This document shows positions 23,440-34,400 of a stretch of DNA of 64,000 nt, in pieces. This DNA is from Luidia sarsii. Taxonomy: Eukaryota > Echinodermata > Asteroidea > Paxillosida > Luidiidae. The position numbers and the translations under genes were made by a program. The notes beneath the pieces were generated by a model. It worked only from the letters and a program-made list of their open reading frames with translations. It was not told the origin of the DNA and did no database searches. Position 1 is the first letter of the stretch. The number at the start of each line of letters is the position of its first letter. The stretch spans positions 2,351,152 to 2,415,151 of the forward strand of contig OX465110.1 in assembly GCA_949987565.1 (NCBI GenBank). Direction: 5' to 3'.

Positions 23440-23600
23440 AAAACTGTTGCAAACTGCTCACTGACTAAAATAACCTGCAATACATAAATCTCAAAACGTT
23501 ACAGGGCCTGACGTTTCCATCCTTGCAGGACCTTTCTCAAAGCTTTTCTCTTTGCCGTTGAGAAATGTCCTGCTAGGATCGAAACGTCAGGCCCTCCAAC
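23440..23600. repeat. Repeat family F, palindromic copy
   Basis: The lead TTGCAAACTGCTCACTGACT is followed by CCTGACGTTTCCATCCTTGC, a short core, and the mirror GTCCTGCTAGGATCGAAACG. The arms are close together and would form a hairpin. Confidence 0.75.
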
Positions 23601-24560
23601 TTTTGAGGAGAAAAAAAGATCTGTTAAAATCATTTGCTTTGGAAAAAAAACACCCGTGTTGCTTCCGCCTTACAATCTTCATTACGTCATCGCTGAAAAT
23701 AAACACACTGGTCTATTTTTGTCCGTGTACTTCTAACATATCCAAACATCTAGATCAGATTTTGAAATAATTATCTGATGTATGTAGACCTATATGAATA
23801 TGGGTTTTCTTTAACTCTCTCCTGAGCAGCCTACGATAATTAATGTACGGTAATTTATAGGCCAAATGCGTTATGTGCAACAATTAGCTCATCAGATAAG
23901 GTTCCACGAGGAAGTGAGTGTCTGTATTTTGCGAGGAAAAAAAGTTGTAGGGAAAATCCCAATGCTTAGTGATAATAATAGTAATACCCTCTGTACGAGC
24001 AAGGAGTTGGCCAAAATGTTGACCTTTCGTGCAATCGCATGCCACCCTTGAGTAACACCCTCTATATGCAGATGCTTCTCCGCATCTCCCCTTTCGGGAG
24101 CCGATCTGACCTTGTCCTAAAGATGATTGTGTTTACGATTAGTTATCCCACCGTATGCTGTATCGAAATGTCTGTCTTGGCTGTGGGTCTCGCATGAGAG
24201 CCACGCTTGCCAGAACAATGCAGTTAGTGTTGAAATGTCTCGAGGTCGGACGGAAACTGAGCCAGTTGATAATATTATTACATTTTAAAGGACAGACGTA
24301 TGAAGTTCAACCACAACACCGCAACCTTGCACGTTCAATTGGGGATTCGAGGTTCCCTGGAAAGATTGATGCTATCGTAGCGGTGTGGAACCAGCTTTTT
24401 TCTTCCTCCATGATTGAACGTACAACGAACTGTGGTTGCGCTTCATACTCACTGGTCTGTACATGTAGAGATCAGTGTACGTGCAATTGGCCTGTTTTCG
24501 ACGCATGAGGGCGGTATTGAAAGTTTATAGACCCGGCCCGCGATTTTTGTGCACGTACGC
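23601..24560. other. No gene recognised
   Basis: Includes an open frame of 117 codons at 24155-24508 without recognisable domain. It is otherwise unremarkable intergenic sequence downstream of CBFB. Confidence 0.4.
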
Positions 24561-24757
24561 GTACCACACAAACGCTATGGGCCCATAATTATTTTTGTGC
24601 ACAAACAATTTACGGGGTGGGGGTATACCAGTTGAAGTTAAAGCTAGGGATAGTCTTTCTGCACAGCCAATAAGGCTTTCTGCACAGCGAATACAACGTA
24701 CGTGAACAATTGTTTGTGCACAAACATAATTATGGGCCCATAGCGTTTATGTGGTAC
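24561..24757. mobile_element. Inverted-repeat element with GTAC ends
   Basis: GTACCACACAAACGCTATGG on the left is mirrored by CCATAGCGTTTATGTGGTAC on the right. The inner TTTGTGCACAAAC motif occurs in both arms. It is probably a MITE and was seen once in this window. Confidence 0.7.
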
Positions 24758-26261
24758 AGAAGACAAAAACACCGCCCGGCCCGTTGCACACATTTTTTTT
24801 TAATTATTGTATTATTATTGTAAAAAGGTAGGTTTTGCAAACAGGTCTTCAAGCCGCTAGTTGTCTTGGTTACGGTTTTGAATGTTATGTTGTTTTTGTT
24901 TTTTTAATCTTATTTTGGGACAAAGTCCATTGCATATAGGTCCATGACGCAAAGTGAGACGATCGTGATTTATTATACAATTACAAGCGGTCCATCGGTC
25001 TAAATAAAATGTTAGCGTTTAGAGAAAAGGGAAATTAATCATTTCAATATGCAGAAATGCGAAAGAACACTTTCCTGTATTTATTACGAGGAGATTTTGA
25101 CGCGCAAGGCATCCCACGTTGTGCGGTGTATAAAAACAGAAAAAAAGGACTTGTTTAAGTTACTTGACTTGAAATCTTGAAAGATTTTTGTTTTCTCTTT
25201 TTCGGTTGAGTGTATCCTTGACAGATGGTTTAGCCTTTGTCAAATTATAAGAACGTGGTTTTTCTTAATATTTTGCAAGTCTTAAATAGGCCTACATGAA
25301 CGAATAAAATAAAATGCCTTGAATTATATACGACAATGACTGGTTTCTGTGAAGTAATGTTGGTCAGAAAGTGAGATAATTCTGTTCCCCTTTCTTGCAG
25401 TGAACCGTTAATTTTGGTCCAATGGCTGGGCCAGGAAGGCAATCGAGTACTAATAATTATTGGGAGAAGCTAGAACGTCCATGGGTAGACTTTGAAGAAG
25501 GATCGAACACGAATTTGATCAGTCTTAGTTTTATGAAATGGATTTGCTGTGTGTACAAATTGTACTTCCTTTTGAGTCGCCGCCTTGAGCAGACTGAGGT
25601 CATCTAAGTTGACATGCAACCATGGCAACGAGGCAAGCCCACTCGCCCGTGCGTGCACGTACTGTGCGTGTACGTACCACGCACGCAGTGAAAGCGCACT
25701 GGATGGATGGCTAGCTTGCATAGCAATAGCATGCTGTGCATGTGGTGTGTTTACTCATTGAAAATTCAATAGGTCATCGCCTAACACACTACAACAGCCC
25801 TTGCCATTCAAGTTATTGTTGAAAGCAAGCCTGCACCATGGTCCGTACAATGGACACGCTTTAAATAATTGATCTTTCACATCAGCATCTGCGTACGTGC
25901 TGTATAACAAGACAGTCGATCGTGATAGAGCGGTTCTATCCATTCAATTAGTGGGAAAGTACTAAGTCAATGCCTATCAATTAAGAATAAGAGACCTCAA
26001 ATCTTATTACTACGGCCTTCTACTTATAGTTATACTTTCTAGCATTGTTATGTAAGATCAATGACCAAGGCAAGACCGTGATTCCAGCACAACCTGCATC
26101 GGATGACTGACGAACATAGCAAGCTATTTCCGTCTATAATTCCACCCAGATAGAAATCGATACGGCCAAGATCGTGACTTAGTTTTAGATCATCATGCTT
26201 TTACATCTGATGTCGTAAATCTACATGTAGCTAACCCTGCCTGTGTCCGCTGCTCTGGCTG
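24758..26261. other. Intergenic, no gene recognised
   Basis: A short AG-preceded open frame at 25422-25607 and scattered short frames carry no domain I recognise. It lies between CBFB and the CUB gene. Confidence 0.4.
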
Positions 26262-26475
26262 TATTGATTTACACGGACCCGGTTCGAATCTCGTAAACAT
26301 TTTTGGCTGCCATCGGAGAAGCTTCGTCGTCGGACTAGTCGACTGACGGGTTAATTTGGTGATCAGAGGCCGAGGTTGCCGATCGAGAGTCTGACCGAGC
26401 TGAGATTCCAGCGATGTTCGCCGATTGCGGCTAATTCCTGTCTTCAGAACTTCAGAAGAATCCAGTTACAGATCG
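26262..26475 (+). other. Possible 5' untranslated exon of the CUB/LDLa gene
   Basis: A stretch of moderate GC content ends in a good donor (GATCG then GTGAGT). The first coding exon of the CUB gene has a clean acceptor (TTTTTTCGCTCAG) 16 bp before its ATG, which requires an upstream exon. This is the best candidate within 2 kb. It is inference only; the start is arbitrary. Confidence 0.3.
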
Positions 26476-26568
26476 GTGAGTTTGGTCTTCGTTTTCACTC
26501 GCCACAAAATCGTGATTTTTTATTTATTTAATTTTTTTTTAGGGGGGGGGGAACTCCATTGGTTGCGG

Positions 26569-26815
26569 GTCCGAGTAACTTGGACATTGGGTCCGAGTAA
26601 CTTGGACAGTTGGACCCGACAAGTCACCCTTTTTTCTCCTCGAATTTTTAAATTTTGAGGTTCGGGTGATCTGTAGGAGTGTAGGGTCCAAGTCGTACAT
26701 GGGTTTCTTCCTCCATGGTTGTACCGAATCCCAACCCTACACTACAGTCACCCGAACCTCAAATTTTCAAAATTCGATAAAAAAGGGTGACTTGTCGGGT
26801 CCAAGTTACTCGGAC
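26569..26815. mobile_element. Inverted-repeat element
   Basis: GTCCGAGTAACTTGGA at the left is mirrored by TCCAAGTTACTCGGAC at the right, and GACCCGACAAGTCACCC by GGGTGACTTGTCGGGTC. Pairing continues through the GGTTCGGGTGA segment. Confidence 0.75.
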
Positions 26816-26915
26816 GAGTTGTGGCCAGACCATGGGTGTTGTCTACATTACAATTGGTGGTTTAATTTGGGTTTAGGCGTTACATTTACACTTACATTAC
26901 ACTGAGTTACAGTGA

Positions 26916-27412
26916 GGGTTTTACATTGGTAAAGGTCAAAAGTTTGTGTGTTAAAACCATTAAACATCCCGAAAAAGCAATCCTGCGAAGGTTTTAGCTC
27001 AAATGGTGATCTGAAAAAAATTAGAAAAAGATTTTTAAAAACGTCATGGTTTTTGCACCATTCTTTAGTGTAAGAAATAGTTTATGACTTGCGAGTAATA
27101 ATACTATTTCTCGATGTTTGAGTGAAGATTTCTAGGGATATGCATGAAATAGCCCACCTGTGAAAATTTTCAGTTCAATCCGCCAACCGAGTCTCGAGAA
27201 AATTGTGAAAACCGCTTCATTTGTTTCAACGCTGTACTGAACATTCCGAAAAATAGTTTAAATAGATCTCCCAAAATACAACATTTTCGGCAGAAATATT
27301 TCAGTACGAGGTTTCTACTATAACCATCTTCAAACTGTATTTTAAGATTCATGTAAATCTGTGAAATTTCTGTTTTCGACCTTACCGTACCAATGTTGTG
27401 TAGGGGCTTTAA
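26916..27412. mobile_element. MITE family B, copy 3
   Basis: The left end TTTTACATTGGTAAAGGTCA is degraded; the right end ACCAATGTTGTGTAGGGGCT is good. The interior combines segments seen in the 0.56 kb copy and in the 20.1 kb copy. Confidence 0.75.
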
Positions 27413-27824
27413 CTTCTTAAATACTTTTGATATTGAATTGTCACCAATATCAGAATCATAATGAAGATATTATAACAAAACAGTTATCAAGTTTTTCTTT
27501 AGTCTCAAGTAAAACATGAATCATAGAGATCATGTCACAGACATGTTTAATTCTAAAGTTTACAGAATGTTGTGCACAGTTTCTGCACACCCATTTCACA
27601 CGACTCCGTTCTAGAACTAAGATCAAATTGTTCCTAACTTAATTTAGGAAGATTCCTCCATCTGAGTTTATAGGAATTTTCGTCATGTCAATATATTGTT
27701 CTGAAGTTATTTAGGAACATTTATTTAGCAATGTTACTTTAAACACTTTCTTTATGAAATAAAGGTCTCATCTCATTCTGCATGTCATATGATGCAAATA
27801 ACTACCCTGTTTTATAATTTGAAA

Positions 27825-28200
27825 TATATACAAAAATGTTGCTAACTTCTTACTGACTAAAGTACCAACATACAAATTTCAAAATTGAGTGGGCCTGACG
27901 TTTCGATCTTAGCAGGACCTTTCTCAAAGGCAGAGTGACAAGGACAAAACAGATACATGTACACGAAGGAAGGGGGAAGAGAGTGAATAGGACATGGATG
28001 AGAAACAACTTAGGACAAAGAGGAAAGCTGGTAGGGTGAGATCAAAGGGAAGGGCAAGGAGTAGGGTAGGGATAAGTGAGAGGAGGGGGAAAGATCAAAG
28101 AGAAGGGCAAGGAGTGGGGTAGGGATAAGTGAGAAGAGGGGGAAAGATCAAAGAGAGAAGTGTGGAGGAGTGAACACAAAAGAAGGATTATCAGAAAGCT
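27825..28200 (+). repeat. Repeat family F, long-interior copy
   Basis: After the lead and the GCCTGACGTTTCGATCTTAG arm comes an interior with GACAAGGACAAAACAGATAC and purine-rich AAGGGAAGGGCAAGGAGTAG, shared with the 62.1 kb copy. An internal roughly 60 bp segment (AAAGATCAAAGAGAAGGGCA) is repeated in tandem. Confidence 0.75.
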
Positions 28201-28277
28201 GCATGGTTGTCATGGTTTAGAATTTGTTTGAATGTTTGTATCTTGCTCTTTTTTCGCTCAGCTTTATCGCATCAGAC

Positions 28278-28497
28278 ATGGGACGGAGTGACCCAAGTCC
28301 TAATAGGTCATCGATGTCGGTGACCTTCCTCGTGGCCATGGTCATTCTCCTGGGCCATGGAGACGTCGTCGTCGTGGCATGCCCCGGACCCGTCAGTCTG
28401 GCCGGTTCCGAGTCCCAAGCCACCATCCAGTCCGTCCACTATCCGGACGATTATCCGCCCAACACACAGTGTGAAATCCTCGTCACGGCCCCTGAGG
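28278..28497 (+). CDS. CUB gene exon 1: signal peptide and start of CUB1
   Basis: ATG at 28278 lies 16 bp after an acceptor (CTCAG). The upstream ATG at 28224 is in frame but lies before that acceptor. The hydrophobic MSVTFLVAMVILLGHG is followed by CPGPV, the start of CUB1. The donor is GTAAGC, phase 1. Confidence 0.82.
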
Positions 28498-31400
28498 GTA
28501 AGCTCAGGGAAATTCCCTGCACCGCTTTTGTATCCAGTTCTTTTCAGAGCCACACATACTCACAAAAGATAATTTTTGCACTGTGTTACCGCAAACCCTT
28601 TCTTCAACTTTTTCTATCCATAGAGTAATAACTATAGAGCAGGCACCCTAACCCCCTACCATTTTTTTTGGTAAGACCTGAGTCCTGCAAAATCCTGTAA
28701 TCCTACCTAGTTCAAAGCTCCATGTGACCTGAATCCAACAACATTGCAAACTGTTCACTGACTGAAACAACCAAAATAGCAAATATCCAAAGTTAGGAGG
28801 GCCCTGATGAAATTTCCATCCTACATATGTAGCAGGACTTCTCTCAAAGGTCTTTTGTACCCGTCGTCCTTCTTCTATCGTCATGAAGTTTGTCTCCCCA
28901 TTTATCGTGTCAGTTCCTTTAAAGGGGATATGCAGTGCTCAGTAGCATTTTAGTCCAATGTGTATCATATGCTAGAATAAACTTATTTCTACCCAAAAAA
29001 CATAGTCAAGTTATTTTGTAATGGTTAGATATTGTGTAATTCAAAGAGGTTTTGCCCTTACTTAAAACGTCCGTACTAGAATTTGGGAGTCGCGGGTTCG
29101 AATCCTGCCCGAGCTGCCTGGAATATTTTTATCAGGCACCGGGCAAAGCACTGAGCATTCAGTGTTTACCACAACGTCGAGTAAGGGCAAAACCTCTTTG
29201 AATTACATTCTCCTCGACGCAAACATCATGTTATATCTAGATATTGTGTAAAAAAGAAAGAAAAGACGCAGGTTTTTGAAGCTGCGCGAGACCCAAATCT
29301 GTCCCAAGTCCAGGAATTGTGACGTGTAAGAACAGACCCATATGTTCAACGGCTGTTTGCTGCTATCCCAGCTTGCAGCGCTACCGTACTTGTTACACTG
29401 TGGTTGTGTGAAAACATGTCTGACTCCGAAGAAAGCAAGTTCACATCCCTTTGCATCGGTTCTCCATAGAACCACACACATCTCACCAAAAAGCCTAGTC
29501 TCACATGGTGTCACAGCCCACTATCTTCGACTTGCTTGTTGCTATAACCCCCCCCCCCCCCCACTAACCATGAGAAGCCTGAAATTGCATCTTCCCTTCA
29601 TTGTCATCTCTTCCTCCTCCTCCCCCCCTCCCCCCCCCCCCCACAGATTATAAGGTGCGGCTGCATTTCCAGAACTTTGACTTGGAGTCGGCCAACCTGA
29701 ATAGCTGCCGATTTGACTTTGTGAAAGTCTACAATGGTCAGACCGACGAGGCCTCTACGTTCGGGGTGTTCTGCGGCCAGTCGACTCCTCCGGCCATGGT
29801 GTCCACAGGGCGCTACATGTACATCTACTTCCGCTCCGATAACACAATCGAGCGATCCGGGTTCAGTGCCACGGTCCAACGTGTCAGCTCCGATTACGAA
29901 GGTATGCCCACCTCTCACGGTTCATACCCACGTGGAAAATCATCATAAAGTGGATAATTTTTTTAATTTTTTTTTTTTAATTTAAACAACAAATTCAAAA
30001 AAAAAATATCTCACACAAGCCCATTCTAGTCTGTAGCGCACTTCTCAAAATTGAGTGGGCCTGACGTTTCGATCCTAGCAGGACCTTTCTCAAAGGCAGA
30101 TGATTGAACCGTTAAATTCAACGCATCCAATTTTGAGATTGGTGTTTAGACTTTAGACGGGACCAATATCTATCTCAAAGCTAGAATAGGGAGCTGTCTT
30201 GCCGCAGGTTTCGAAACATCAGTCCCTTCTTTTTTGAGATTCTTATATTTAAAACAAATAAAAAGAAACACTGACATAGATCTTTTGAGCAAGTTGAAAA
30301 AAATGGCAAAGAAAACTTTGACTGGACCGGGACTTGAACCCAAGGTCTCTGGTCTTGCGTACCAGCGCTCTTACCATCTGAGCTATCCAACCCTTAGATG
30401 TCAGCCTTCCCAAATAGTCAACTAGTCTTTGCCGGGGTAGGGGCACCAGTCAGAAGCAATTCAACCATTAACTGCCATATATCTCCAGGGATAACAACCC
30501 CAATTTCATTCAGATGCAAAAGAAAGGAAAAACTGTCTGGGAACTTTTTGAGCAATTTTGGAAAATGACTATGCCAAAATGTTGCAAACTGCTTGCTGAC
30601 TAAAATGACAGAAGAAATGCAAATGTTAAAAATTAGCAGGGTCTGACATTTGGATCCTAGCAGCCAGAGCTTTTTCTAAGGGAGAGATATAAAGGTCCTG
30701 CTTGGATCGAAACGTCATCAGGATCAGGCCCTCTTAATTTTCAACAATTTGCTTTTGGTTCATTTTAGTCAGTGTGTAACACAATTTGTACATATTACTG
30801 TAGTCATGGTTTATGTGTATGTTGCAATGAAGGCATGGGTTTTAGTTGAAGGCAGTGTGCCATTCTTATTGAGTTGCCTCATGCCATTTTTGTTTGCCAC
30901 AAGTGTTTTACTTTGCCTGTTTGCACTGGTAACATCTGCCAGTATTCCCATGGTGGATGGAGTTTGGTTAAAGATGCACTCCGGATATATAGATTGGAGT
31001 CTTTTGTTTATTTAACGAGATGGACAGTGCGTCAGTCTGGTGTGCCTTTAAAATGATGGAAATGGAAAATGATGGAAACTTTATGGAAAATGACGGAAAT
31101 GGAAAATGACGGAAATGGAAAATGACAGAAATGGAAAATGACGGAAATGGAAAATGACGGAAATGGAAAAAAAAAGGTAATGACAAAATGACGGAAATGG
31201 AAAATGACAGAAATGGAAAATGCCGGAAATGGAAAATGACGGAAATGGAAAAAAAAGGTAATGAAAAAACAAAAGGAAATGGAAAATGACGGAGATGGAA
31301 AATGCCATAGAAAACTTTATTTTTCAGGTCATTCTAATCATGAAGAAGTCTTCAACATTCTGTTCGTACTTTACCCTCTGCCTTTCCCCGTGCACAGGCA

Positions 31401-34400
31401 ATTCCCTCACGTTTACTGAGACAACGAATCAAGGGCATACGGTGGGTAAAGGCGTACCTGCTGGTAAAAAAGACTCACAGACTCACAGTCCTTTTACCCT
31501 TGTTTTTCTTCGTCTTCTCCGCTGGACTATCCAGAGCCCCTACCGACCAGTTCCCCGGATTCTTGCTACACTGTGTATGAGGAGAACTCTGGCAGTTTCT
31601 TCAGTCCCGGCTACCCTGGGACCTACAGTCACAACTCTGACTGCACCTACATCATCATACTACCTGACCAGTCCACCACTGTTATGGTAAGCGCCGGCAC
31701 TATGACACTGCATAAAAGGAAGGTTCATCCTTAATTATCTCCAGCCTTCCTGAGTCCCTCTCTATCTCTCTTCTCTCTTTAGCCCTGAACCCTGAGTGAC
31801 TTTTTAGCCTTGTTTTGGCCGATTTTGCATTTAAAAAAAAAAAAATTCTTACCTGCTCATAGCTGTGTAAGTTGAAGGTTTGCAGTGACACCATGTAGCA
31901 CTTCTCTTTCAAAAAGGAGTGAGGCTCTGAAAAGAGCCGGTAACTCAACGTTTTGGGTAGTGTGTTCTCTGCCCTATGTTGGGAGACTGGTGAATTCCAC
32001 GCCCCAGCACTTTCATCAGGCATATAGACACCAATGATAGTTGGAATCCAGCAGTCTCCAGACGACGGGCAGAGTACACACTACCCGAAACGTTGAGTTA
32101 TCGGCTCTTTTCAGAGCCACACTCCTCGAAAGAGAATTGTTACATGGTGTCACGGCAAATCTTCCACTTAGTACTTCCACAATGAAACCTTCAAGCCTTA
32201 TCTGTTCTATTTACTCAATCAACAAAAACCAACAGAATTACCAAGTACAGGATCACCTTTAAAGATCCAATATGATTAATTATGACTAAGATGATTATTT
32301 TTTTTAAATGGCAAATTGTTTTTTTAACTTTGAGTAGACTGGGACTTGAACCCGAGACCTCTGATTTTGCGCACCAAAAACTGGAGGTACCAACCAAGTA
32401 CCAAGTACCAACGAGTACACACTGCACCCAACGCTGAGTTGCCGTCTCTTTTCAGAGCCACACTCCCATCTCCAAAGAGATAATCTACCTAGTGCCACTG
32501 CAAAAAATGTCTACATGTTTGTAAAGAAATAGATGTGAAGTGTGAGATTGAGCAGAGTTGCTACGATCCTGGAGAAAAAGAAAAATCATGGGAACAGACT
32601 ATAAGAGCAATCCTGTGGGTTTTTTTTCTCCACCAGCTACGGTTCACCTCCTTTGACCTGGAGCCGGCTCAAGGGTGCGTCTACGACTTCGTGGAGGTGA
32701 GGGATGGCGTCTCCCGCACTTCGCCGATGCTCGGGAGGTACTGCGGCGGGGCGGACAACCGGCCAGAAAACGTGATCGAGTCGACAGACTCCATGATGTA
32801 CGTCCTGTTCCACACGGACAGCTCGGCGGCCTTTGAGGGCTTCTATGCGGAGTACACCACCCCGGAGATAGGCTTCATACCGAACTCGTGGAATGGGGAT
32901 GATAACGTGCCAACAACCTCCAGTAAGTTTGAGAAGACCGAGCCACACTAAAGTGTGATGAACATCCTGAACCCCCCGGCCTGAGAAATCCGGTGGAAAA
33001 TGTCACGTTGCCGTGAAAATAAAATTCACTGCAGTTTCACCACTTGTCCATGCTCAAATGGTCTTCACCCGATTTTCAAGATGATTTCAATGAGTGGTCT
33101 ATTCAAGGCCACATTCTTGGTGGTAAATGGCTGCAATGCACAAGCCCATGGTGTACAATTTACACAGACTAGATGCACAACTGCCTGGAAGAGGAGTTTG
33201 GTGATGATTTGGTGATAGAGCAAGTCAGATGAGGTGAAATGTTCAGGGTGAATTCACTTCATATCGAAGGGTCCATGAAATTGCTATGAATTTTTTTTTT
33301 TAAGGCAACATGGCGTATTCACCCAACTTTCACGGTTTAGATTATCACAGTGTCATCAGGGGCATTGCCAAAATTACCTCGATCAGGGGCATTGCCAAAA
33401 TTACCTCGATCAGGGGCATTGCCAAAATTACTTCGATCAGGGGCATTGCCAAAATTACCTCAATCAGGGGCATTGCCAAAATTACCTCAATCAGGGGCAT
33501 TGCCAAAATTACCTCGATCATCAGGGGCATTGCCAAAATTACTTCGATCAGGGGCATTGCCAAAATTACCTCGATCAGGGGCATTGCCAAAATTACCTCG
33601 ATCAGGGGCATTGCCAAAATTACCTCGATCAGGGGCATTGCCAAAATTACCTCAATCAGGGGCATTGCCAAAATTACCTCGATCAGGGGCATTGCCAAAA
33701 TTACCTCGATCAGGGGCATTGCCAAAATTACCTCGATCAGGGGCATTGCCAAAATTACCTCGAATAGGGGCATTGCCAAAATTACCTCGATCAGGGGCAT
33801 TGCCAAAATTACCTCGATCATCAGGGGCATTGCCAAAATTACTTCGATCAGGGGCATTGCCAAAATTACCTCGATCAGGGGCATTGCCAAAATTACCTCG
33901 ATCAGGGGCATTGCCAAAATTACCTCGATCAGGGGCATTGCCAAAATTACCTCGATCATGTTCATAGAGTGTCTGATGGCCTTCGTTACTAGAGAGCAGC
34001 AACTTGTAACCTGTAGATAGATGATGCCCAGCGTTGACTCCACGTCTGAATCTTGTCCACCCTGTGCCCACAGTCTGCGACATCAGCCGCGCCATCCTGA
34101 CCGACCGCGGCGGGTTCATCGTGTCGCACGACAGCTACCCGGAGAGCACCTACGATCACCACCTGGAGTGCTCCGTGCAGATTGCCGCCGTCTACGACTA
34201 CGAGAAGATCCACATCAACTTCATGGTCGTGGATTTGGCAGACGGTGAGTGGCCGCGCAGGATCGCGGAGATCAACGCCTGGGCAGAATTAATCGGAAAG
34301 TGTCCGAAAGGACGCGGCTCAGTGTCATGGCTCTGCTTAGTAACACAGAATTCTGCGCTTACGGGACGCTGCAAGTAGGCGCATAATTTCATTTCATGGA

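Larger units (their letters stand above)
29902..31534. other. CUB gene intron 2: SINE, family F pieces and a 16 bp minisatellite
   Basis: It contains family F arms at 30040-30100 and 30580-30770, a minus-strand SINE at 30285-30410, and the tandem repeat at 31050-31310. No coding exon was recognised. Confidence 0.6.

Noticed and set aside
24155..24508. 117-codon open frame on the plus strand
   Set aside because: No domain similarity, no splice sites of matching phase and unremarkable composition.
25422..25607. Small gene beginning MAGPGRQSSTNNYWEKL
   Set aside because: Preceded by an AG and a pyrimidine-rich tract, but no domain, no clear donor and no partner exon recognised.
30285..30410. 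A functional tRNA gene on the minus strand
   Set aside because: Anticodon arm cannot be folded convincingly, and the same unit with shared lead and tail is dispersed through the window, as for a SINE.
33310..34043. Long open frames on both strands (RGIAKITSI, LPKLPRSGA and EVILAMPLI repeats)
   Set aside because: They are all readings of the 27 bp minisatellite, which lacks stop codons; they lie in an intron and the repeat explains all of them.
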